64,000 nucleotides of DNA, taken from NCBI RefSeq assembly GCF_001424985.1, contig NZ_LMDA01000022.1, positions 186,001 to 250,000 of the forward strand, written 5' to 3'. Under the pieces are notes generated by a model. It was not told where the DNA came from and made no database searches. It worked only from the letters and a program-made list of their open reading frames with translations. A program made the position numbers and the translations under genes. Shown here one piece after another: positions 54,918 to 62,599 of this stretch (its first letter is position 1; each line of letters begins with the position of its first letter). This DNA comes from Rhizobium sp. Root1212. GTDB taxonomy: Bacteria > Pseudomonadota > Alphaproteobacteria > Rhizobiales > Rhizobiaceae.

Positions 54918-55409
54918 TCAGAGAAACAGATGTTCAAGCGGACCGGCAGGCAGGGAAAGCTGCAGGAGGCCGGCGAAGATCAGCCAGATGCCGAGACAGA
55001 GCACGATGCCCACCGGAATGGTGATCCAGAGCTTGCGCCGCCCGAAACCGGCCGCCGCCGCGGCAAAGAGAATGCCCGTCGCGATGGAAAAGCCGGCCGT
55101 CTTCAGAAGCAGGAGCTGGGCCACGAGGCCGCCGACGATCCAGACGACCGGGCCGATCTCCTGATGTTCCCGCTCGGGAAAATCGCCGCGCCGGGCTTCC
55201 AGCGCCGTCCAGATGGCAAGAATGACCAGCACGCAGGCGATGAAGAAGGGCACCGTCGCGGGGCCGATGCGGGAATAGTTGGCGACCGCCGAAAGCCGGG
55301 AAACATCCCAGAACATGATGGCGGCGATCACAGCGAGAAAAACGGCGATGAAAAGCGCCGCCCGGTCGGGGCGGCGCTTACCGTTTGAAGGGAGGTTACC
55401 CCCACTCAT
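54918..55409 (-). CDS. tctB: Tripartite tricarboxylate transporter small membrane subunit TctB
   Basis: Membrane protein of 163 residues with four hydrophobic segments (about 18-36, 50-68, 85-105 and 120-145), the size and layout of TctB proteins. Sequence is poorly conserved in the family, and the assignment rests mainly on its place between tctC and tctA. Its ATG overlaps the tctC stop (ATGA). Confidence 0.9.
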   Translation of the reverse strand: MSGGNLPSNGKRRPDRAALFIAVFLAVIAAIMFWDVSRLSAVANYSRIGPATVPFFIACVLVILAIWTALEARRGDFPEREHQEIGPVVWIVGGLVAQLLLLKTAGFSIATGILFAAAAAGFGRRKLWITIPVGIVLCLGIWLIFAGLLQLSLPAGPLEHLFL

Positions 55410-56350
55410 TGAACGAGACCGATCTCTTTGAGGATGCCTTCGGTGGCCGAGACATCCTTGGCGAGCTGCTCTTCGAAGGCCGGGCCTGCGAGATAGGTAT
55501 CCTGCCAGCCCTTTGTCTTCAGGGTTTCCTGCCAGCTGGCCGACTTGGCGAGCTTTTCGACATCGGCGGTCACGGCAGCCTTCTGCTCGTCGGTGAGGCC
55601 GGGAGCCGCGGCAACCATGCGCCAGTTCTGGACGACCACATCGAGGCCGCCTTCCTTGATGGTCGGCGCATCGATGCCATCGATACGGGCGTCAGAGGAA
55701 ACGGCGAGCAGGCGCAGCGTGCCGGACTTCACCTGGGATTCGAACTCGCCGTAACCGGAGATGCCGGCCGTCACCTGGTTGCCGAGGATAGCCGCCAGGG
55801 CTTCGCCGCCGCCGGAATAGGCGATGTAGTTGATCTTGGTCGGATCGACGCCGGCCGCCTTGGCGATCAGGCCGACAGCGATATGATCGGTACCGCCGGC
55901 CGAGCCGCCGGCCCAGGACACCGCACCGGGGTCCTTCTTCAGGGCTTCGACGAGATCGCCCATGCTCTTCAGCGGCGAATCGGCGGGCACGACGATGGCT
56001 TCGTATTCGCCGGTCAGGCGCGCGATCGGCGTAACGTCCTTCAGGGAAACCGGCGACTTGTTGGTCAGGATGGCGCCGACCATGACGTAGCCGCCGACGA
56101 TCAGGGCGTTCGGATTGCCCTTCGACTGGCTGGCGAACTGGGCAAGGCCGATGGTGCCGCCGGCGCCCGGTACGTTCTGCACCTGGACGTTGCCGGAAAT
56201 GCCTTCCTGCTGCAGCGAAGTCTGCATCGAGCGCGCCGTCTGGTCCCAGCCGCCGCCCGGATTGGCCGGTGCGATGATGGTGTAATCGGCGGCATTGGCC
56301 GAGAACGCGACAGCGCCGGCAAGAATCGAAGCGATAAGAAACTGTTTCAA
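55406..56350 (-). CDS. tctC: Tripartite tricarboxylate transporter substrate-binding protein TctC, TTG start
   Basis: Periplasmic binding protein of 314 residues. TTG 56350 has GGAGG 7 nt upstream and begins a good signal peptide ([20 protein letters not shown]), mature start [20 protein letters not shown], the typical Bug/TctC ligand-loop PANPGGGWD; longer readings to 56515 are rejected. Delivers the carboxylate to TctAB. A direct repeat like a Pho box or OmpR-type site stands about 160 nt upstream. Confidence 0.95.
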   Translation of the reverse strand: MKQFLIASILAGAVAFSANAADYTIIAPANPGGGWDQTARSMQTSLQQEGISGNVQVQNVPGAGGTIGLAQFASQSKGNPNALIVGGYVMVGAILTNKSPVSLKDVTPIARLTGEYEAIVVPADSPLKSMGDLVEALKKDPGAVSWAGGSAGGTDHIAVGLIAKAAGVDPTKINYIAYSGGGEALAAILGNQVTAGISGYGEFESQVKSGTLRLLAVSSDARIDGIDAPTIKEGGLDVVVQNWRMVAAAPGLTDEQKAAVTADVEKLAKSASWQETLKTKGWQDTYLAGPAFEEQLAKDVSATEGILKEIGLVQ

Positions 56351-56508
56351 GGATAGTCCTCCGTCGGGCGCCTTTGGCGCGCATGTTAACTGCGCAGACG
56401 GAAGGGGAATGCCGCACCCGAAAGGGTTGTGGCCGGCTGTTTCTCCTCCCAGCCTGCCTCGCCGTCCGCCTCCACGGACGATGAAGACCTGCAAAGCACC
56501 ACATGAAG

Positions 56509-56526
56509 CTGTCATTTACCTGACAT
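56509..56526. promoter_or_regulatory. Pho-box-like direct repeat upstream of tctC
   Basis: CTGTCAT (56509-56515), spacer TTAC, CTGACAT (56520-56526) read on the plus strand: 13 of 14 half-site bases match the CTGTCAT-N4-CTGTCAT Pho box. It also holds the dyad TGTCA / TGACA. OmpR/PhoB-family regulators bind such repeats, so either PhoB or the TctD-like regulator encoded at 57800 could bind. It faces away from tctC, which weakens the case. Confidence 0.4.
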
Positions 56527-56562
56527 TAGGACCTGTGGCGGATGCGAGGGCCAGCTTCCTCC

Positions 56563-56594
56563 AAAAACACGCCTGCGTCTACTGTAGCCGCAGG
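56563..56594 (-). terminator. Terminator overlapping the stop of the PgtC-like gene
   Basis: 6-bp stem CCTGCG / CGCAGG (56572-56594) enclosing the stop codon, followed on the minus strand by GCGTGTTTTTGG. Short but well placed between this gene and tctC; read-through is possible. Confidence 0.5.
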
Positions 56595-57646
56595 GCTTCG
56601 TTCCACCGCGCGATCAGCCGCGCCCGCTTTACCTGATCGAGATAGACCATCAGGCCGGGGCTGACGGGAACCGGACGCAGCTGCGCGCCAAGCATTTCCT
56701 GCATGCTGTTGGCGGTGTTTTCACCAGCGACCTCGGGGCTGACGGCAGCGATATGCAGCTCCCGCGCCATGATCGACTGCCCCTCCCGCGACATGAAGAA
56801 TTCGAGATAGCGGCGGCCGAGATCGGGTGCGGCAGCGGCCTGCGGCACCAGCCCGATACGCGACATGACGACGGTATAGTCCTTCGGCAGCACCAGGCCG
56901 ACATCGGGATGGCGCGAGGCCCAGTCGGCCGCATAGGAGCCGAGGATGTTGTAGCCGAGCACGAAGCGCCCGTCGGAGATGCGCTCAAGGATAGCCGAGC
57001 TGGTGGAATAGAGTTTGACGCCCGCCTCCCCCATCGCCTGGATCACCGACCAGATATCGCCGAACTGCTCCTGGTCGCGCGCCATGAACAGGAAGCCGAC
57101 GCCCGAGCGCTCGATGTCATAGGTGCCGATCCGCCCGAAGACGGAATTGCCCTTGCGCTTCAGGTAGTCGACGAACTCGGCCCGGCTCGACGGCGGCTTC
57201 TCATGGGCGAAGCTCGGCTTGTGATAGACGAACACGGCCGGCTCGAAAGTGAGCGCATAGGCCGTGTTGCGCCAGTTTGCCCAGGCCGGCCAGTGGGCGC
57301 TCATCGCCAGATCGCTGCGCTGGGCATAGCCGTCGTTGGAAAGCTTGACCTGCAGGTCCATGGCCGAGGAGAAGGCGAAGTCGGCGGTCTTTTCGCCGGC
57401 ATCGGTTTCTCGGACGATCCGGTCGTAGATCTCGCCCGTCAGCATCTCTTCATAACGCACGGCGATGTCGCCGTTCGCCTTCTGGAATCCCTCGACCATC
57501 GGCCGCGCCAGGGGCTCGTCAAGCGACGAATAGACCGTCAGCACGCGCGCACCAGCCGCGCCGGAGGGAGCCGGATAGAACGTCGCTTGCGCTAAGGCGA
57601 GCGGCGGAAACACCAAGAAGATCAACAGAGAAACGAAAATGCGCAT
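56579..57646 (-). CDS. ABC-type extracytoplasmic binding protein, PgtC-like, probable sensor partner
   Basis: Periplasmic protein of 355 residues with a signal peptide (MRIFVSLLIFLVFPPLALAQ). The mature part (VLTVYSSLDEPLARPMVEGF, VFVYHKPSF, YLEFFMSREGQSIMAREL) is of the iron(III)/phosphoglycerate-regulator binding-protein family. No ABC permease or ATPase is near; instead it is divergent from a two-component system, 153 nt apart, and next to tctCBA. In Salmonella PgtC is a periplasmic signalling protein for PgtAB; by analogy this protein may present the ligand to the TctE-like kinase. The role is inference. Confidence 0.85.
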   Translation of the reverse strand: MRIFVSLLIFLVFPPLALAQATFYPAPSGAAGARVLTVYSSLDEPLARPMVEGFQKANGDIAVRYEEMLTGEIYDRIVRETDAGEKTADFAFSSAMDLQVKLSNDGYAQRSDLAMSAHWPAWANWRNTAYALTFEPAVFVYHKPSFAHEKPPSSRAEFVDYLKRKGNSVFGRIGTYDIERSGVGFLFMARDQEQFGDIWSVIQAMGEAGVKLYSTSSAILERISDGRFVLGYNILGSYAADWASRHPDVGLVLPKDYTVVMSRIGLVPQAAAAPDLGRRYLEFFMSREGQSIMARELHIAAVSPEVAGENTANSMQEMLGAQLRPVPVSPGLMVYLDQVKRARLIARWNEALRLQ

Positions 57647-57799
57647 GGCCGATCATGCCGCAGCGGCCGGAACTTCACAAGCATGGGACCGCGATCGGTC
57701 GGCGCGGTGACGGCAGGCCTTCGCGAAAACGGTTCCGCTGCCGCCGATGTTGGGCTAATTCAGGAGGGCGGAACGGAATTTTGCCGCTCGGGAGGTCGC

Positions 57800-58474
57800 G
57801 TGCGGATATTGCTGGTGGAGGACAATGCCACTCTGTCGGAGGGTCTTTCGGCGATCCTGCGCTCCAGCGGCTATGCCGTCGATGCGGTGGCTGACGGTGC
57901 ATCCGCCAATGCCGTTCTCGCCACCGAAAATTTCGATCTCGTCATTCTCGACCTGACGCTGCCGGAAATGGACGGGCTGGAGGTGCTGCGCGCCATGCGC
58001 GCCCGCCAGAACAAATCGGCGGTCATGATCCTGACCGCCCGCGGCACGCCGGAGGAGCGGGTGAAAGGTCTCGACCTCGGCGCCGACGACTACATGATCA
58101 AGCCCTTCGATGTCGGCGAGTTCGAGGCGCGGGTGCGGGTGTTGCTGCGCCGGCAGGCGGGGCTTCGCGCCTCCAATGTCAGTTACGGAAACGTCTCCTT
58201 CGACCTGAAATCACGGGTGTTTTCCGTCGATGGCGCGCTGATCGACATTCCCGCCCGAGAACTCGGGCTTCTGGAAATCCTGTTCCTGCGCGCCGGCAAG
58301 GTGGTCGCCAAGGAGGCGATCATCCAGTCGCTCACCGCCTTCGACGACGACCTCAGCGCCAATGCGATCGAGCAATATGTAAGCCGGCTCAGGAAAAGGC
58401 TGGCGCCACACGGGCTGACGGTGCGCACCGCCCGCGGCATCGGCTACTATCTCGAAAAGGTGGCGAACCCTTGA
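57800..58474 (+). CDS. tctD: Response regulator, OmpR family (TctD-like), GTG start
   Basis: Response regulator of 224 residues. Receiver domain: acidic pair EDN at residues 7-9, phospho-acceptor Asp51 in LVILDLTLPEMDG, Thr in ILTARG and Lys in YMIKPFD. C-terminal winged helix from about 125 (LLEILFLRAGKVV, NAIEQYVSRLRKRL, VRTARGIGYYL). GTG 57800 is chosen since the receiver fold begins exactly there (MRILLVEDN) and GGGAGG lies just upstream. Stop overlaps the kinase start (TTGA). Probably activates tctCBA with the kinase. Confidence 0.92.
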   Translation: MRILLVEDNATLSEGLSAILRSSGYAVDAVADGASANAVLATENFDLVILDLTLPEMDGLEVLRAMRARQNKSAVMILTARGTPEERVKGLDLGADDYMIKPFDVGEFEARVRVLLRRQAGLRASNVSYGNVSFDLKSRVFSVDGALIDIPARELGLLEILFLRAGKVVAKEAIIQSLTAFDDDLSANAIEQYVSRLRKRLAPHGLTVRTARGIGYYLEKVANP

Positions 58475-59847
58475 GCGGCGCCTATTCGCTCCGCCGCCGG
58501 CTGCTTGGCTGGCTGCTGATCTCCACCGCCGTCATCGGCGTCATCGCGCTGGCCGACACCTACCGAGAGGCGGTGAAGACTGCCAACACCGTCTCCGACC
58601 GCGTACTGGCCGGCTCGGCGCTTGCCATCGCCGAGCGTGTCGTCGTCTCCGAAGACGGCACGCTGGAAGTCGATATTCCCTATGTCGCGCTGGAGATGCT
58701 GACCTCGGCGGCGCAGGACCGCGTCTTCTACCGCGTCGACGGGCCGCCCGGCCATTTCATCACCGGCTACCAGACCCTGCCCTCCATCGACATGAAGGAG
58801 CAGTCGTCGGCCTATGCCGATGCGGAATTCCGCGGCGAGCCGATCCGCATCGCAGTGCTCGAACGCTCCGCCTCGACCGGCATCAACTCCGTTCCCTTCG
58901 TCGTGACGGTCGCGGAAACGACCATCGCGCGCCGGCAGCTGGCGCAGGCGATCCTGCTGCGCTCGGCGCTCCGGCTCGCCTTCATGATCCTCGGTGCGGC
59001 CACCATCGTCTGGATCGCCGTCACCTTCTCGCTGCGCCCGCTCTATCGCCTCGGAGACGCCATTGCCGAGCGCAACCCGGACGACCTGCACCCGATCGAG
59101 CAATCCGTGCCGAGCGAAGTCGAGGGACTGGTGGAGACGGTCAATTCCTTCATGGTGCGGCTGCAATCGGCGCTCGATGCGCTGCGCCACTTTAGCGGCA
59201 ATGCCAGCCATCAGCTGCGCACGCCGCTCGCGATCATCCGTACCCAGCTTGCGCTTTCGTCCCGCGCAACGACGCTGGAAGAGGCACAGACCGCCGCCCG
59301 CAAGGGCGACGAGGCCGTGGCCCATGCCGAACGCATCCTGAAACAGCTTCTGATGATGGCGAAGATCGATGCCGCCGGTTCGAGCCAGCGCGCAGCCCCG
59401 GAGCCCTTGAACCTCACCGCACTCGCGCAGGAGATCACCGCAGACTACGTGCCGAAAGCGGGCGAGGCAGATGTCGATCTGGGCTTTGAAGGTGAGGAAC
59501 AGGTGTCCATCGCCGCCGAACCGTTGCTGATCGGCGAGTTGCTGCGCAACCTGATCGAAAACGCCATCGTCTATGCCGGCAAGGGCGCGGAGGTGACGGT
59601 GCGGGTCAAGACCTCAAACGAAATCGCCCGCCTCGAAGTCGAAGACAACGGACCGGGCATTCCGCCGCAGAAACGGCAGATCGCCCGCCAGCGCTTCGCG
59701 CGCGGCGGTGACAACGACGCCCCCGGCATGGGCCTCGGCCTGCCGATCGTCGAAGAGATAGCCAGCCTGTTCGCCGGAAAGGTTGAGCTTTCCGACGGTC
59801 GCGATGGCAGGGGATTGAAAGTCTCGGTGACTTTTTCGCCGGCCTGA
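58471..59847 (+). CDS. tctE: Sensor histidine kinase (TctE-like), TTG start
   Basis: Membrane kinase of 458 residues. Helix 1 about 11-29, periplasmic sensor part about 30-165, helix 2 about 166-186, HAMP region, then the phospho-acceptor His247 in FSGNASHQLRTPLAII. ATPase boxes: LIENAIVYA (N), DNGPGIP (G1), GMGLGLPIVEEIA (G2). The TTG overlaps the regulator stop as TTGA, showing coupling. The tctE-like periplasmic region suits sensing of carboxylates, possibly with the PgtC-like protein. Confidence 0.92.
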   Translation: MSGAYSLRRRLLGWLLISTAVIGVIALADTYREAVKTANTVSDRVLAGSALAIAERVVVSEDGTLEVDIPYVALEMLTSAAQDRVFYRVDGPPGHFITGYQTLPSIDMKEQSSAYADAEFRGEPIRIAVLERSASTGINSVPFVVTVAETTIARRQLAQAILLRSALRLAFMILGAATIVWIAVTFSLRPLYRLGDAIAERNPDDLHPIEQSVPSEVEGLVETVNSFMVRLQSALDALRHFSGNASHQLRTPLAIIRTQLALSSRATTLEEAQTAARKGDEAVAHAERILKQLLMMAKIDAAGSSQRAAPEPLNLTALAQEITADYVPKAGEADVDLGFEGEEQVSIAAEPLLIGELLRNLIENAIVYAGKGAEVTVRVKTSNEIARLEVEDNGPGIPPQKRQIARQRFARGGDNDAPGMGLGLPIVEEIASLFAGKVELSDGRDGRGLKVSVTFSPA

Positions 59848-59877
59848 CCGGCTATCCGATCAGGTTGACGCGAAAGA

Positions 59878-59991
59878 TTAACGGCCGCGCGGGGCGGTGA
59901 ACAGATCGGTTTCGCGGGCCCGTCCGAGCAGGAGGGCGCTCCAGAGAACCTGGAAGAAACCGGGGTTCGCGAGCTTGCGCTGCGAAGTCAT
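59878..59991 (-). CDS. Hypothetical 37-residue protein
   Basis: ATG at 59991 with GGAG 6 nt upstream, TAA at 59878-59880, convergent with the kinase gene (30 nt between stops). The product begins MTSQRKLANPGFFQVLWSAL, has a short amphipathic or hydrophobic segment (FFQVLWSALLLG) between basic ends and closes TDLFTAPRGR. No family recognised. Codon use is GC-rich at third positions like its neighbours. Length is small enough that chance remains possible. Confidence 0.5.
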   Translation of the reverse strand: MTSQRKLANPGFFQVLWSALLLGRARETDLFTAPRGR

Positions 59992-60232
59992 GATAAGCTC
60001 CATTGGCTATTGATGGCGCTCATATGGCATGGGTGGAAAGTTTTTGCCAGAGGGCAAGAGTCATCTCAGCCCTGCGTGGCAAGCATAACGTCGGTTATAT
60101 TTTTAGTCGGAAAGTGCGTCGAAATTATATTTTCGCCAATAGCCAAATCAACGGGAAAATAACTTTCAAGACATTGAAAACGCGGCGACTCTTTCAATCG
60201 AATAAAGTCCCGGCCACCGCAGTCGTCAGCTC
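59992..60232. other. AT-rich spacer upstream of the 37-residue gene
   Basis: About 240 nt clearly poorer in GC than the rest, with TTATATTTTTAG (60096-60107) and ATTATATTTTC (60126-60136) as near-repeats. It should hold the promoter of the 37-residue gene. An open frame of 106 codons (60003-60323) runs through the next terminator and into the downstream gene and is not credible. Confidence 0.4.
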
Positions 60233-60267
60233 AAAAAACAAGCCTCCCCGAGCGTATCGGAGAGGCT
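60233..60267 (-). terminator. Terminator of the amino-acid binding-protein gene
   Basis: AGCCTC-C-CCG (60241-60250) pairs with CGG-A-GAGGCT (60258-60267) with one mismatch and a 7-nt loop; on the minus strand TTGTTTTTTGA follows. It lies 27 nt after the stop at 60295. Confidence 0.8.
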
Positions 60268-60294
60268 CAAAAAAACCAGAAGAATCTTTTCGGA

Positions 60295-61074
60295 TCACTT
60301 CATCGTATAGACGTCGATGCTGAAATACTTGTCGTTGATCGCCTTGTAGGTGCCGTCGGCGCGGATATCGGCCAGCGCCTTGTTCAGCTTTTCGCGCAGG
60401 TCGTTGTCTTCCTGGCGCACGGCGATGCCGACGCCGTCGCCGACAAACTTCTTGTCGAGGATCGGCTGGCCGATCAGTTCGCAGCAGGCCTTGCCGTCCT
60501 CGTTCTTGGTGACCCAGTCGAGCAGCGGGATCATGTCCCCGACCTGCAGGTCGAGGCGGCCGTTCGCCATGTCGAGGTTCACTTCGTCCTGCGTCGGGTA
60601 GAGCTTGATGTCGGCATCGGGATAGACGGCAGCGGCGTAATCGGCCTGCGTCGTGCCGGACTGGGCGCCGATCGTCTTGCCCTTCATGCCTTCATTGGTG
60701 AAATCCGTGATGCCGGAATTCTTCGGGGCGGCATGGGTCATGGCGGCGATGTAGTAGGGGTCGGTAAAGGCGACCTGCTTCTTGCGCTCTTCGGTGATGA
60801 ACATCGAAGCGATGATCAGATCGTATTTCTTGGCGATGAGGCCGGGAATGATGCCATCCCAATCCTGCGCGACGACATCGCATTCGACCTTCATTTTGGC
60901 GCAGAGCGCAAGGCCGATCTCGACATCGAAGCCGCCGATCTTGCCGGCCGGATCGACGAAATTGAAGGGCGGGTAGGCGCCTTCCGTGCCGATCACCAGC
61001 TTGTCGGCGGCATGTGCGGTGGCGGAAAAGGCTGCGGCACAGGCAAGCGCCCACGCAATAATCTGTTTTCTCAT
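60295..61074 (-). CDS. Amino-acid ABC transporter substrate-binding protein (Lys/Arg/Orn-octopine type), orphan
   Basis: Periplasmic family 3 binding protein of 259 residues with a signal peptide (MRKQIIAWALACAAAFSATA). Mature part: LVIGTEGAYPPFNFVDPAGK, DVEIGLALCAKMKVECD, DWDGIIPGLIAKKYDLIIAS. Two Cys pairs are visible (CAKMKVEC and ACCEL); the first is a disulphide loop seen in basic-amino-acid binders such as ArgT and NocT. No permease or ATPase gene is adjacent; the terminator follows at once, so it must use another importer. A cupin regulator gene lies 117 nt upstream on the same strand. Confidence 0.92.
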   Translation of the reverse strand: MRKQIIAWALACAAAFSATAHAADKLVIGTEGAYPPFNFVDPAGKIGGFDVEIGLALCAKMKVECDVVAQDWDGIIPGLIAKKYDLIIASMFITEERKKQVAFTDPYYIAAMTHAAPKNSGITDFTNEGMKGKTIGAQSGTTQADYAAAVYPDADIKLYPTQDEVNLDMANGRLDLQVGDMIPLLDWVTKNEDGKACCELIGQPILDKKFVGDGVGIAVRQEDNDLREKLNKALADIRADGTYKAINDKYFSIDVYTMK

Positions 61075-61190
61075 GTTCTTCCCTCTTGATTACCATCCCC
61101 AGCGATGGTTTGGGCCGATCCTAGGCCGGTCGTGAATATAAGCGAAATAGATAGCGGCAATAGCTGGTATTGTTTCGATTGATCGTCGAA

Positions 61191-61997
61191 CTAGAAGGTC
61201 GGCGGTGTGTTGATCCACAAAAGCACGGTCTCGCCGTCGTGGCGGTTGACCCAGGCATGGCGACGGCGGCTGGCGAAATACAGCGAATCCCCCGGCCCCA
61301 GATCGTGGAAATGCTCGCCCTCGATGATGAACTCCACCCGGCCGGAGAGCACATAGACGAATTCCTCGCCCTCGTGCCGGTAGGCGCCTTCGCTCGACGC
61401 GCCGGCCTCCAGCACGAAGCGGTGGCAATCCATCTGGTTGCGGCCTTCCGCCATCAGCTGCACGGTCACGCCCGGCGTCGTGCGCGGCCAGGCACGCCAT
61501 TCGCCGGCGCGAACGACGGCGCGCGCCTCCAGCTCGTCTTCGCCGGAAAGGCTGGAGACGGTCGTCTCGAAATAGGCAGCGAGATTGTGAAGAACGGCGA
61601 CGGAGACGCCCTGCGACGTGCGCTCCAGCGTCGAGAGAACGGACGGCGCGATGCCGACCTCGCCCGCCACCTGCTCCAGCGTCCGGCCGGCGGCGTGGCG
61701 CAGGCTGCGCAGCTTGCGTCCGACAGGAGAGATCGACCCGGCATCGCCGGTTGCTTCCCCCGGCTCGCCTTCCAGCGCCTCGCGGATCGCGGCGGGATTG
61801 AGCCCGCGCTCGGCGCGGAACCAGGATATGCGTTTCAGCCGCGCCAGATCGCTTTCGCTGTATTGGCGATGGCCGGTCGATGAGCGCTCGGGCACGACAA
61901 GCCCCTGTGTCTCCCACAACCGCAGCGTGGAGGCGGAAACGCCCGCAAGCCGCGCCGCTTCAGCCACCTTGTATCGCACCGGGCCGTCAGCACTCAT
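61191..61997 (-). CDS. MerR-XRE-cupin three-domain transcriptional regulator
   Basis: A regulator of 268 residues with two DNA-binding domains and a sensor. Residues about 8-75: MerR helix-turn-helix (YKVAEAARLAGVSASTLRLW, TGHRQYSESDLARLKRI). Residues about 92-147: XRE/Cro helix-turn-helix (LRHAAGRTLEQVAGEVG, IAPSVLSTLERTSQG). Residues about 190-265: cupin (YRHEGEEFVYVLSGRVEFII, LGPGDSLYFASRRRHAW). XRE-cupin regulators such as PuuR control polyamine or amino-acid use; an added MerR head is uncommon. It follows the antitoxin gene by 23 nt. Neighbouring binding protein and gabT suggest amine or GABA metabolism as target. Confidence 0.9.
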   Translation of the reverse strand: MSADGPVRYKVAEAARLAGVSASTLRLWETQGLVVPERSSTGHRQYSESDLARLKRISWFRAERGLNPAAIREALEGEPGEATGDAGSISPVGRKLRSLRHAAGRTLEQVAGEVGIAPSVLSTLERTSQGVSVAVLHNLAAYFETTVSSLSGEDELEARAVVRAGEWRAWPRTTPGVTVQLMAEGRNQMDCHRFVLEAGASSEGAYRHEGEEFVYVLSGRVEFIIEGEHFHDLGPGDSLYFASRRRHAWVNRHDGETVLLWINTPPTF

Positions 61998-62020
61998 GGC
62001 TGCCGCCCTCGTCTTTCACG

Positions 62021-62269
62021 TCAATGTTCCAGGTCACGGAAGAGATCTTCACCGTTCTCCACGCGCTGCGTCGCCCGCCCGCCGGCGCCACCCGTTTCCT
62101 CATAGGTGGGTACCTTGAGTTCGAACGGCAGCCGACGCTCTTCGGCAATGCGCAGCATCAGCATGCGGATGGCATCCGACAGCGACAAACCCATGGCAGA
62201 CAGCGCCTCCACGGCCCGTTGCTTGGTTCCGGAATCGATGCGCGCCCGGATGATCGTGTCTGCTGTCAT
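62021..62269 (-). CDS. RelB/DinJ-family antitoxin, no toxin partner seen
   Basis: A protein of 82 residues. The N-terminal ribbon-helix-helix (TIIRARIDSGTKQRAVEAL, MGLSLSDAIRMLMLRI) is that of RelB/DinJ antitoxins, which bind their own promoter and a RelE/YafQ-type RNase. AGGAG stands 8 nt before the ATG. Normally the toxin gene follows directly; here the next gene, 23 nt on, is the MerR-XRE-cupin regulator. It may be a solitary remnant or a small regulator in its own right. Confidence 0.85.
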   Translation of the reverse strand: MTADTIIRARIDSGTKQRAVEALSAMGLSLSDAIRMLMLRIAEERRLPFELKVPTYEETGGAGGRATQRVENGEDLFRDLEH

Positions 62270-62599
62270 GGCGTCGTTCTCCTGATGCTGAATGTTTCAA
62301 GGACAGGTGTTGGCCTTAAAAAACAGGCCCGCGCAGGAAGGCACGACAACATGCTCTGAAATGCCTTTTCGCCGCGAAAGCGCTCAAATCGTTAGTCACA
62401 TGCGGTTCGGATCACACCTTTCCGCACGCCAGATCATAAAAATCCATTGCTGCAATGTTCCGTCAATGTAGCCACATCGCCGGAGGTTTGACAAGAAAAA
62501 GCGCTCGCCAGGGTTAAGGGCGCGGCTCGGAAAATTTGATTTGCAAACTTACAGAAAAAATATAGGATTTGACAAAACCCTCACGACAGGATGACGCTT
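62270..62599. promoter_or_regulatory. Divergent control region between relB and gabT
   Basis: 330 nt without a supported gene. A TTGACA (62488-62493) and an AT-rich tract CAGAAAAAATATAGG (62552-62566) near gabT are the main promoter-like parts, but I cannot assign exact -35/-10 pairs. It should serve both the antitoxin-regulator unit (-) and gabT (+), and is a likely place for binding of the MerR-XRE-cupin protein. Confidence 0.4.

Noticed and set aside
60003-60323. 106-codon open frame in the AT-rich spacer
   Set aside because: Runs through a clear minus-strand terminator and into the binding-protein gene, has no ribosome site and has odd codon use.
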